From NCBI RefSeq assembly GCF_000332975.1, contig NZ_BANR01000003.1:124001-188000 (forward strand): a stretch of 64,000 nt of DNA, in the 5' to 3' direction. Within the stretch, counting starts at the first letter, position 1; every line of letters starts with the position of its first letter. Position numbers and translations under genes: made by a program. This stretch comes from Gordonia aichiensis NBRC 108223 (GTDB taxonomy: Bacteria; Actinomycetota; Actinomycetes; Mycobacteriales; Mycobacteriaceae). The notes under the pieces are model-generated. The model worked only from the letters and a program-made list of their open reading frames with translations, was not told the DNA's origin and searched no databases. Below, in pieces: positions 23,638-30,919 of the stretch.

Positions 23638-24263
23638 CCGGACCCGACCGACCGGCGGCGACCTGGTCGGCTGTCCTGCTGGTCGCGGCGACGGCCGCGG
23701 GCGTGAGTGTGCTGGCGATATGGGTGCGGGCCCAGGGTTCGACGATCCCGACGTCCACAGACCTCACGCAGCGGGCGGCGGCCAGTGCCGGTGCACCGGA
23801 GGAACTGACGGCCAGCGGTGTGGCGGGTGTGGCGGGAGCCGTCGTACTGGTCGCGGCCTGTCTCCTTGCAGCGGTGTCGCTGTGGTCGGTGAGCCCCACC
23901 TATCGCCGCGCGCGCGCCGGGTACGCGGTGATCGGCACCTGTGCGGTCGGCATCGCGGCGGTGGTGTGGTTCCTTCTGGATTCCGACCAGCAACTCGGGA
24001 CTCTCGGCGGGGCGGTCGATGTGCGCTCCGACACCGTCGAGGTCGCCGTGTGGCCGTGGATCACGCTGTGCTGCCTGGTGATCGCGTGCATTGTCGGGGT
24101 GATGTTGGTGCCGCGCGCTGCGTCGTCGACGAGGGCATCAACCGACGTCACGCCTGATCTCGCTACTCGTGTCGATACGGCAGGTACTGCACGTTCCAGT
24201 GATTTCCGTCCGGGTCGTCGAAGTAGACGAAGTGACCCCACGCCTGCACGTCAACGTCGCTGA
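23634..24263 (+). CDS. Small membrane protein, function unknown
   Basis: A 209-residue protein with four predicted transmembrane helices (about residues 11-30, 61-83, 96-114 and 138-160) and a basic C-terminal tail. It starts at a GTG overlapping the previous gene by four bases, so it belongs to the mce operon. I do not recognise the family. Its last 101 bases overlap the converging VOC gene on the other strand; this part codes only for the Arg/Ser-rich tail. Confidence 0.6.
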   Translation: MTGPDRPAATWSAVLLVAATAAGVSVLAIWVRAQGSTIPTSTDLTQRAAASAGAPEELTASGVAGVAGAVVLVAACLLAAVSLWSVSPTYRRARAGYAVIGTCAVGIAAVVWFLLDSDQQLGTLGGAVDVRSDTVEVAVWPWITLCCLVIACIVGVMLVPRAASSTRASTDVTPDLATRVDTAGTARSSDFRPGRRSRRSDPTPARQRR

Positions 24264-24534
24264 CATCGACTCCGGCAGCGGCGAGTTCGGCCCGTGCGAC
24301 GTCGATGTCGGAGACACAGAGCATCAGTGTGCCTGCGTTCGGCGGTGGAGTGTCGACGATGCCCTTGCCGAAGGCGATCGAGCACGACGAGCCTGCCGGT
24401 GTCATCTGGACGAACCGGATGTCATCGGTGGGCGACGAGTCGTGATCGGGATGGAAGCCGATGCGTGTGTAGAACGCTTTTGCACGGTCGACGTCCGCGA
24501 CGGGTAGGAATGCGACTTCCAGGGTCCAGTCCAT
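24163..24534 (-). CDS. VOC (glyoxalase/bleomycin-resistance) superfamily protein
   Basis: A 123-residue single VOC module. The strand/helix pattern begins V-A-F-L-P-V-A-D-V-D-R-A-K-A-F-Y and ends with F-Y-D-P-D-G-N-style residues (here F-D-D-P-D-G-N-H-W-N-V-Q-Y). Members bind a metal or small ligand and include glyoxalases, dioxygenases and resistance proteins; the substrate is not predictable. The ATG at 24534 has GAGAGG upstream. It converges on, and overlaps, the end of the membrane-protein gene. Confidence 0.82.
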   Translation of the reverse strand: MDWTLEVAFLPVADVDRAKAFYTRIGFHPDHDSSPTDDIRFVQMTPAGSSCSIAFGKGIVDTPPPNAGTLMLCVSDIDVARAELAAAGVDVSDVDVQAWGHFVYFDDPDGNHWNVQYLPYRHE

Positions 24535-24631
24535 GATGTGCGGCCTCTCGAATCGGTTCGGGTGCCTTTCACCCGATGAGTTCCGACGATGCCGCATATC
24601 GCGGACAGCTCCGGTCCGCAATGATCTGACC

Positions 24632-25381
24632 TCAGAGCATCACGCCGAACATGATCGCCATACCGGCGGCCATACAGATCTGCGAGATGTCGCCTGCGAA
24701 CGCCAGCAGATCCGACGGGGTGCCCGCCCGCCGTCGACGATCGAAGTACCGATACAGCCATACGACGGCGGCGACGGCGAAACCGATCGTCAGAATCGCG
24801 TTGATCGGGGTGACGTAGCCCGGTTGCGTCGAGTGGCCCATGTCCATCCCCGGCATGTCCATGCCGCCGGAACCGCCGTGGTCGTGGGCGAGCACGAGTT
24901 GCCCGAGTGCCGAGGTGTATTCGACGCTCCCCGATGCCATCGCCGGTTCGCTGCCGGGCAACAGACTGCCGTTCATCACCGCGTACATCCACGCCATCGC
25001 ACCCATCATGACCGCGTGATACACCGCGACGGAGCGCCCGAACACGGAATCGGTGGCGGGCACGCAGCCGCAGTTCGCGCCACAGGTACACACGTCACCG
25101 CACCCGCACTCCGGTTCTGCAAGAACTGAACTCGGGAATGCGAGAGTTGCGAGGAACCACACGGCCGCGACGATGAAGAAGATCATCGGCCCGGTCGTCG
25201 GCCAGCTCATCGAGAACGGCCATGCCATCACGATCATCGCGACGGACATGATCAGGTGCAGTACGTGGCCGACGTATGCCGGCCAGTGCAGCCGCTGGCG
25301 CACCATGGCATACACGGTCAGTGCGGCTGCGATGGCGAACAGGATGGTGACGACCCATCGCAGTGCGAGGTTGTCGATCAT
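24632..25381 (-). CDS. DUF5134-type membrane protein with Cys- and Met/His-rich clusters
   Basis: A 249-residue integral membrane protein with about six helices. Two potential metal-binding clusters stand out: six cysteines in the 16 residues at positions 91-106 (C at 92, 94, 98, 100, 104, 106), a metallothionein-like spacing; and a His/Met segment at about 166-183 with repeated M-D-M-P-G-M. Met/His segments are common in DUF5134 proteins; the Cys cluster is less expected. It overlaps the upstream PepSY gene by four bases, so both are in one operon. A role in copper handling is a hypothesis; the family has no established function. Confidence 0.75.
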   Translation of the reverse strand: MIDNLALRWVVTILFAIAAALTVYAMVRQRLHWPAYVGHVLHLIMSVAMIVMAWPFSMSWPTTGPMIFFIVAAVWFLATLAFPSSVLAEPECGCGDVCTCGANCGCVPATDSVFGRSVAVYHAVMMGAMAWMYAVMNGSLLPGSEPAMASGSVEYTSALGQLVLAHDHGGSGGMDMPGMDMGHSTQPGYVTPINAILTIGFAVAAVVWLYRYFDRRRRAGTPSDLLAFAGDISQICMAAGMAIMFGVML

Positions 25382-26991
25382 CGGCTGGACTCCAGATCGG
25401 TTGCCGCCGAGCCGACGACGTCGTCGGAGTCCGCCTCGCGGTGTGCGTCTTCGGCCGTGCCGTGGACGTGGCCACCTCCACCCGAGCCACGACGCGTGGA
25501 GACGATGCCCCACACGCCGTCGACGATCACGAACAGCGCCAGCGGGATTCCGAACCACGGCACGAACCAGCCGAGTACCGCAACGATGATGACCAGGGCG
25601 ACTGCCTCGCCGGGATGTAGTGAACTCAACGATCCTCGACCGGGCGCCTTGGGAAGACCGCCTCTCGTCGGACGTCGACGCCACCACATCAGATAGCCGC
25701 GCACGACCACGCTGATGAGTCCGATGCCGAGCAGCGCCAGGATGATCTGGTTGACGATCCCGTAGAGGCCCATGTGCGCGCTGATCGCCCAGTCGGTCAT
25801 TTTGGCCATGAACGGCCACTGTGCGAAGTCGACGCGGTCGGTAACCGAGAAATTGTGCGGGTCGACGGCAATCGCGTCGTAGCGGGTGGGGAAGCCGCGG
25901 TTGTTCTCGTTCACCGACCACGCCGTACCCGCCTCCGACGGCGGGGTAATGACCATCGGTGCCCGCATGCCCGCGTTCTGGGCGGCGCGGTCGACCGCGG
26001 TGAAGTCCGATGGCGCGATCTCAGGCGGCGCGGCGTCGGTGCCGCCGCCGTGACCGGAATGTCCCGCGTGACCCGAGGTGTCGGAGTGCAGAGCGGTGGA
26101 AACTCCCGGCGTGGTCCACGACATTTCGGTGCGTAGGTTGCCGATGCTCTCGCCCGCATACCGCGACCAGCTCAGACCCGACGCCGAGAGCGCCACCAAC
26201 CCGATGATGATCCAGGTGCCGACAGCACCGTGCCAGGTCAGCGTTCGGCGTCGTTTCGGGGCGTCGCGGTCGGGGACCAGCAGCCGATTGAGCTTGCGGG
26301 TCCGTCGGCGATGGCCGATCCACAGAATGAGTCCGCCGAGCGCGGTGACCCACAGCCAGCTCGCCGCGATCTCGCTGTAGTTGCGGCCGACGACGCCGAG
26401 ATGCAGGTTGCGGTGCAGGTCGTCGAACCAGGCCCGCACCGGCAGCCACTCGCCGGATGTCGTGAGGGCGCCGCGAACCTCGCCGGTGTAGGGGTCGACG
26501 AACACGGTGCGGGTGCGATCGGCCGGGACGTCGTCGACGGCGAGACTGACGCGAGTTGTCGCGTCCGCGTTGGGCGCGGGGGTCACGGAGACGATGGTGC
26601 CCTCCGGGTGTGCCCTGCGCGCGGCGGTGACCTGATCGCCGAGCGACAGCCGCGCGGTGCCGACGTGGTCGACGGTCAGTTCGTGGCTGTAGACGGCACG
26701 GTCGACCTGCGGGATCAAGGCGTAGAGGGTGCCCGTGACAGCTGCAACGAGGAGAAACGGGCCGATCAGGATGCCCGCGTAGAAGTGCCACCGCAGCAGC
26801 AGCGGGCGCCAGCGCCGAGCGGCCGACGGTGCGCGAAACCGACCGCTCGCAGTGTCAACAGGAAACCTCGCAGTGTCAACAGGAAATTCCGTGTCCAGAG
26901 GCGAGGAGTCGGCTCGTGCCGTGTCGGCTTCCTGTGGGTCGGTCTCTGGTGAGCTGACGTGCGTTGGGCCGGCGGAATCGGAACTGACCAC
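25378..26991 (-). CDS. PepSY-associated transmembrane protein
   Basis: A roughly 537-residue membrane protein of the PepSY-TM family: a membrane helix at about residues 62-85 (R-W-H-F-Y-A-G), PepSY-like extracytoplasmic segments, then further helices with T-W-H-G-A-V-G-T and H-M-G-L-Y-G motifs. Paired histidines in the helices suggest haem or metal binding, as in ferric-reductase-like relatives. A His-rich loop (G-H-A-G-H-S-G-H) lies near the middle. The N-terminus is low-complexity and includes two copies of P-V-D-T-A. The start is uncertain: GTG 26991 has AGGAAG upstream and is used here; GTG 27069 would add 26 residues. Confidence 0.8.
   Translation of the reverse strand: MVSSDSAGPTHVSSPETDPQEADTARADSSPLDTEFPVDTARFPVDTASGRFRAPSAARRWRPLLLRWHFYAGILIGPFLLVAAVTGTLYALIPQVDRAVYSHELTVDHVGTARLSLGDQVTAARRAHPEGTIVSVTPAPNADATTRVSLAVDDVPADRTRTVFVDPYTGEVRGALTTSGEWLPVRAWFDDLHRNLHLGVVGRNYSEIAASWLWVTALGGLILWIGHRRRTRKLNRLLVPDRDAPKRRRTLTWHGAVGTWIIIGLVALSASGLSWSRYAGESIGNLRTEMSWTTPGVSTALHSDTSGHAGHSGHGGGTDAAPPEIAPSDFTAVDRAAQNAGMRAPMVITPPSEAGTAWSVNENNRGFPTRYDAIAVDPHNFSVTDRVDFAQWPFMAKMTDWAISAHMGLYGIVNQIILALLGIGLISVVVRGYLMWWRRRPTRGGLPKAPGRGSLSSLHPGEAVALVIIVAVLGWFVPWFGIPLALFVIVDGVWGIVSTRRGSGGGGHVHGTAEDAHREADSDDVVGSAATDLESSR
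26846..26886. repeat. 21-bp tandem repeat inside the PepSY gene
   Basis: CTCGCAGTGTCAACAGGAAA occurs at 26846-26865 and again at 26867-26886, a period of 21 bases. It encodes a 7-residue duplication in the disordered N-terminus, so it keeps the reading frame. Confidence 0.85.
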
Positions 26992-27112
26992 GGTTTCGGG
27001 ACTTCCTTCGTCGGGGCGGGCTGACGCCGTCGCCTGGGCACGACAGCACTGTGAGGAGTAGTCGCACACCGACCGCCCGCGGTTCCCGACGCTCGAAAGT
27101 GTCCCCGATCAC

Positions 27113-27175
27113 GTCGACCGTGCGCACCCAGCCGTCGACTGTGCGCTCCCAGCCGTCGACCGTGCGCGCCCTCCG
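27113..27175. repeat. Three 21-bp tandem repeats between the PepSY and davB genes
   Basis: Three copies of a unit starting GTCGACYGTGCGC begin at 27113, 27134 and 27155 in the divergent intergenic region. The 21-bp period is two helical turns, so each copy presents the same face of the DNA. This would suit cooperative regulator binding, or it may be simple slippage. Confidence 0.8.
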
Positions 27176-27220
27176 CCGCGATCCCCCGCACGGGGGCGCA
27201 TCACCCCATAGGGTTGATGA

Positions 27221-28882
27221 GTGCAGCCCGACGCACCGGTCACCATCTTCGGCCCCGACTTCCCGTTCGCCTACGACGACTGGGTCGCCCATCCGGTCGG
27301 TCTGGGCACCGTGCCCGACGACGCGCTCGGGCAGGAGGTCGCAATCATCGGCGCCGGAATGGCGGGGATGGTCGCGGCGTATGAGCTCATGCGGGTCGGC
27401 CTGCGTCCGGTGGTGTACGAGCCCGACCGCATCGGTGGTCGGCTGCGGTCCGAGCAGTTCGTGCCGGGTGAGCCGGAGGTCGCCGAACTCGGCGGCATGC
27501 GGTTTCCCGTGTCGTCGAGCGCGTTTTTCCACTACGTCGACGCCCTCGGGTTGTGCTCGCGGCCGTTTCCCAATCCGCTGACCGAGGCCGCGGGCAGCAC
27601 GGTGATCGATCTCGGTGGCGAGACGTTCTACGCCAGGACGCTCGACGACCTGCCGCCCATCTACCGCGAGATCTCCGACGCCTGGGATTCCGCGCTCGAA
27701 CGCATCGCAGGCTTCTCGGCGCTGCAGGAGGCGATTCGTGCTCGCGACACCGCAGCGCTCAAGTCGATGTGGAACCAGCTGGTCCGGGAATGGGACGACC
27801 GGAGCTTCTACGACTTCCTCGCGACGTCGGAAGAGTTCGGCACTGCGACGTTCCGCCATCGGGAGCTGTTCGGGCAGGTCGGATTCGGCACCGGTGGCTG
27901 GGATTCGGACTTCGGCAACTCGATGCTCGAGATCCTGCGCGTCGTCGTCACCAACTGCGACACCGATCAGCGACTGATCGTCGGTGGGGCAGAACAGGTT
28001 CCGCGCCGCCTGTGGTCGGCCACACCGCATCGGATCGCTCACTGGCCGGTCGGAACGAGTCTGTCGTCGTTGCACAGTGGCGCACCGCGGGCCGGCGTCG
28101 CGTCGATCCGACGACTGGGACCCGACCGCATCGAGGTGACCGATCGCTGGGGCGATTCGCGCGTGTTCTCCGCGGTGGTCGCCACGTGTCAGGCGTGGCT
28201 GCTGTCGACCGAGATCGAATGCGACGAATCGCTGTTCAGCCAGGATCTCTGGATGGCACTCGATCGCACCAGGTACATGCAGTCGTCGAAGACGTTCGTC
28301 ATGGTCGACCGGCCCTTCTGGACCGACACCGATCCGACGACGGGCCGCGACGTCATGAGCATGACCCTCACCGACCGCCTCACGCGCGGCACCTATCTGT
28401 TCGACAACGGACCCGAGCGGCCCGGAGTCATCTGCCTGTCCTACACGTGGATGAGCGACGCCCTGAAAGTGTTGCCGCACCCCGTAGACCGTCGAGTCGA
28501 GCTCGCGCTGGCGGCACTGAAGAAGATCTATCCCGACCTCGATATAGCCTCACACATCGTCGGCCGACCGATCACCGTCTCGTGGGAGGACGACCCCCAC
28601 TTCCTCGGGGCGTTCAAAGGTGCACTGCCCGGGCACTATCGCTACAACACCCGGATGTACAACCACTTTCACGCCCAGGAGCGTCTTCCCGACGCCGAGC
28701 GTGGCATCTTCATCGCGGGCGACGACGTCTCGTTCACACCTGCCTGGGTCGAGGGTGCGGTACAGACCGGGCTCAATGCGGTGTGGGGAGTCATCGCGCA
28801 CTTCGGCGGAGCGTCGAATCCCCAGAACCCGGGTCCCGGCGACGTGTTCGCCGAACTCGGACCCATAGACATCGGACCATGA
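27221..28882 (+). CDS. davB: L-lysine 2-monooxygenase
   Basis: A 553-residue flavin amine-oxidase-family enzyme that closely follows Pseudomonas DavB as I recall it. It has the N-terminal T-I-F-G-P-D-F-P-F-A segment, the FAD dinucleotide loop G-A-G-M-A-G (about residues 44-49), the G-G-R-L-R-S and E-L-G-G-M-R-F-P-V-S-S motifs, and a C-terminal F-I-A-G-D-D-V-S FAD motif. DavB oxidises L-lysine to 5-aminopentanamide with O2 and releases CO2. The nitrilase-family amidase gene that follows after 31 bases is the expected second step. Tryptophan 2-monooxygenase is the nearest alternative but fits less well in sequence and neighbour. Confidence 0.9.
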   Translation: MQPDAPVTIFGPDFPFAYDDWVAHPVGLGTVPDDALGQEVAIIGAGMAGMVAAYELMRVGLRPVVYEPDRIGGRLRSEQFVPGEPEVAELGGMRFPVSSSAFFHYVDALGLCSRPFPNPLTEAAGSTVIDLGGETFYARTLDDLPPIYREISDAWDSALERIAGFSALQEAIRARDTAALKSMWNQLVREWDDRSFYDFLATSEEFGTATFRHRELFGQVGFGTGGWDSDFGNSMLEILRVVVTNCDTDQRLIVGGAEQVPRRLWSATPHRIAHWPVGTSLSSLHSGAPRAGVASIRRLGPDRIEVTDRWGDSRVFSAVVATCQAWLLSTEIECDESLFSQDLWMALDRTRYMQSSKTFVMVDRPFWTDTDPTTGRDVMSMTLTDRLTRGTYLFDNGPERPGVICLSYTWMSDALKVLPHPVDRRVELALAALKKIYPDLDIASHIVGRPITVSWEDDPHFLGAFKGALPGHYRYNTRMYNHFHAQERLPDAERGIFIAGDDVSFTPAWVEGAVQTGLNAVWGVIAHFGGASNPQNPGPGDVFAELGPIDIGP

Positions 28883-28913
28883 CCATGCCCGTCTACGGTG
28901 GAAGGGCGACGTG

Positions 28914-29710
28914 ATGACTGCGGATCGATTGCGAATTGCGCTGTGGCAGTGCGTATCCGTGGCGGACGACGTCGAGGAGAACCTCGAACGACTCGAACGG
29001 GCCACCGGCGATGCTGCCGCGCGCGGGGCGGACCTGATGGTCACTCCGGAGATGTATCTATCCGGGTACAACATCGGACCGGGCACCGCCCGACGCCTCG
29101 CCGACCCGTCGGCGGCCCACTCGGTGACGCCGTCGGTGCCATCGCGCGCCGCGCCGGGATCGCGGTCCTCTACGGCTGTGCCGAACTCGACGGTTCGGCT
29201 GTGTACAACACGGTCAGGCTCGTCGATCCCAACGGTATTTCCCTTGCCTCACACCGGAAGACGCATCTTTTCGGAGAGGTCGACCGCCAAGCGGTCGCGC
29301 CCGGCTCGGCCACGGCTCCCGTGATCGGCCTCGGCGGGTGGAGTCTGGGGCTGCTGATCTGCTACGAGGTCGAATTCCCGGAAATGGTGCGCGATCTCGC
29401 GGTTCGGGGTGCGGAGGTGATCTGCGTTCCGACCGCCAACATGCCCGAGTACGACGCCGTTCAAACGGTCTTGCTGCCCGCTCGCGCACTCGAGAACACC
29501 GTCTTTGTGGTCTACGCGAACTACTGCGGTCGCGAGGGTGACCTGGCCTACGGCGGACTCAGCGAAGCCATCGATCCCGACGGCAGCATCCGTGCGAGGG
29601 CCGGCCGCGACCCGGAGCTGCTGATCGTCGACGTCGAGCGAAGGGTCCTCGACGACTCGCGTGAACGGTTCACCTATCTCGCCGATCGTCGACCGGATTC
29701 ACTGTCGTGA
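28914..29710 (+). pseudogene. davA: 5-aminopentanamidase with a one-base frameshift
   Basis: A carbon-nitrogen hydrolase (nitrilase superfamily) that would convert 5-aminopentanamide to 5-aminovalerate. The first about 65 codons (with catalytic Glu in T-P-E-M-Y-L-S-G-Y-N) are in one frame; from about 29114 the match continues one frame over, with the catalytic Lys in H-R-K-T-H-L-F-G-E and catalytic Cys in L-L-I-C-Y-E. The span is 797 bases, one short of a multiple of three; adding one G in the GCGGCCC run at 29112-29118 restores a 265-residue protein, the normal length. ATG 28914 has GGAAGGG upstream. It may be a real null allele or a sequencing error in a G/C run. Confidence 0.88.
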
Positions 29711-29715
29711 CGAAG

Positions 29716-29734
29716 TGCTCCGTGGCGCGGAGCA
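29716..29734 (+). terminator. Possible terminator after davA
   Basis: The stem TGCTCCG/CGGAGCA (7 bp) with a 5-base loop begins six bases after the davA stop. There is no T-run, so termination is only likely, not certain. Confidence 0.4.
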
Positions 29735-29883
29735 TCATCCGCTGACGTCAACGCGGAGTTTGGCTTGGTGCGTTAAATCAAGTGCATCGGTACTGGTCCA
29801 AGCCTTTTCGTGAGACGCATTGACGAATGTGTCGACGATCACGTTCCGCTGTAGACACGACGCGCAGCAGTGTTCTACCTTTT

Positions 29884-29914
29884 CTTACGGGTCAGTAAGC
29901 TACCGACCGGTAGC
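29884..29914. promoter_or_regulatory. Two overlapping palindromes, candidate operator
   Basis: CTTAC-N6-GTAAG (29884-29899) is followed directly by GCTACCGACCGGTAGC (29899-29914, 14 of 16 positions symmetric). Palindromes with an ACCGACCGGT core are typical of TetR-family operators in actinobacteria. They lie about 120 bases before the ATG at 30036. No regulator gene is adjacent. Confidence 0.4.
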
Positions 29915-30035
29915 CATGCTTTTGGGGTCACTTTCACCACGATGGTGTTCGCGCAAGCGTGCGCTCCCATCGGCGTCAGTGCCCCCTTTTCGTGTTGATC
30001 CCATCCGATCGAGTGTCGATGAAGGGGGCGGACTC

Positions 30036-30830
30036 ATGGCCGAGACGGCAATGGATATCGGGCGATCCACACATGCAGGACAAGTGCGTGCGAGGGGTGC
30101 GCGCTCGTCCGGGGTCGAGCGGCAGGGGAGAGCCGCGCGGCGACAACAACGCCCACGGGCTTTTCTGCGACCCTCGGTATTGATCGAGGCGATCGAGGTC
30201 GAGAAGCTCATTGTGATCCCGGGATTGGACGTCCTGCTCGCCGAAGCCGAGCGTTTCGGGTTGATCGAGGGGACCTCGGCAGCGCTGCGTCAGGCAGTCA
30301 ACCGGCACGAGAACGCCGTCGATGCACTGATCGGTATGCTCATCGACTCCATCGGTGACGACCACAGTGCCGCAGAACAACTCAACAACGCACCCGCGGT
30401 GTTGCCGGTTCGCGCGCTGCAGAGCATCGTCGACGACTACCGCGACACCAACGACGTCGCGAAGGTCGACATGGTTCGGCTGGCGTTTTTGTTCGTGGCC
30501 GTGCACGCGCTCACCGATCCCACCAACTGTGCAACTGCGTCGCGCAACCTCAATCTGGTACCGCCGCCGCTGCATCGGGACCGCGCGATCCTCGGCAGGG
30601 TGATGGCCCATGCGCTGCCGACGTTCACCACACGGGACCGCGACCTGTTCGCCGTTTTCGTCAGCAAGGCGAGCGCCTTCTTTGCCGTTCCCGCACCGGT
30701 ACCGACGACGCACGATGACGACGCCGTCACCGACCTCGCGATCGTTCGCTACAACCCGCACGCCCTGCGCACGAGCTGCGAGCACATCGGGTTGGGGCCG
30801 AGTGCGGTCCGCGTCGCGGGACTGAGCTAG
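30036..30830 (+). CDS. Conserved-looking protein of unknown function
   Basis: A 264-residue soluble protein that I do not recognise. It has a basic N-terminus (about residues 15-40, many Arg), then a mostly helical domain (about 45-200) with segments such as L-I-V-I-P-G-L-D-V-L-L and V-D-M-V-R-L-A-F-L-F-V-A-V-H-A-L. There is no signal peptide and no clear transmembrane helix. ATG 30036 follows a GAAGGGGG ribosome site. The basic tail plus helical body could suit a nucleic-acid or membrane-surface binder, but there is no motif to support that. Candidate operator palindromes lie upstream. Confidence 0.6.
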   Translation: MAETAMDIGRSTHAGQVRARGARSSGVERQGRAARRQQRPRAFLRPSVLIEAIEVEKLIVIPGLDVLLAEAERFGLIEGTSAALRQAVNRHENAVDALIGMLIDSIGDDHSAAEQLNNAPAVLPVRALQSIVDDYRDTNDVAKVDMVRLAFLFVAVHALTDPTNCATASRNLNLVPPPLHRDRAILGRVMAHALPTFTTRDRDLFAVFVSKASAFFAVPAPVPTTHDDDAVTDLAIVRYNPHALRTSCEHIGLGPSAVRVAGLS

Positions 30831-30919
30831 GTCGCTCACTGCGCCGCGAAACACGGTGCAGTCAGCGGTTTCTGCGATGCCGGCGGCGCGGCGCGGCGAC
30901 CGGCCGTAGGCTCTGAGGT

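Larger units (their letters stand above)
29711..30035 (+). other. Intergenic region between davA and the unknown gene at 30036
   Basis: These 325 bases hold a short hairpin just after davA (29716-29734) and two overlapping palindromes in the middle (29884-29914). The reading frame of the following gene is open back to 29820, but this part is Arg/Ser/Pro-rich and has no good start, so I regard it as non-coding. Confidence 0.45.

Noticed and set aside
26846..26886. The 21-bp coding repeat in the PepSY gene as a mobile or regulatory element
   Set aside because: It is an in-frame two-copy duplication in a disordered protein segment and needs no further explanation.
28898..29090. An alternative upstream start giving one unbroken frame for davA
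   Set aside because: The N-terminal part in that frame is Arg/Gly-rich and unrelated to nitrilases, whereas the other frame encodes the conserved N-terminus with catalytic Glu; a frameshift is the better reading.
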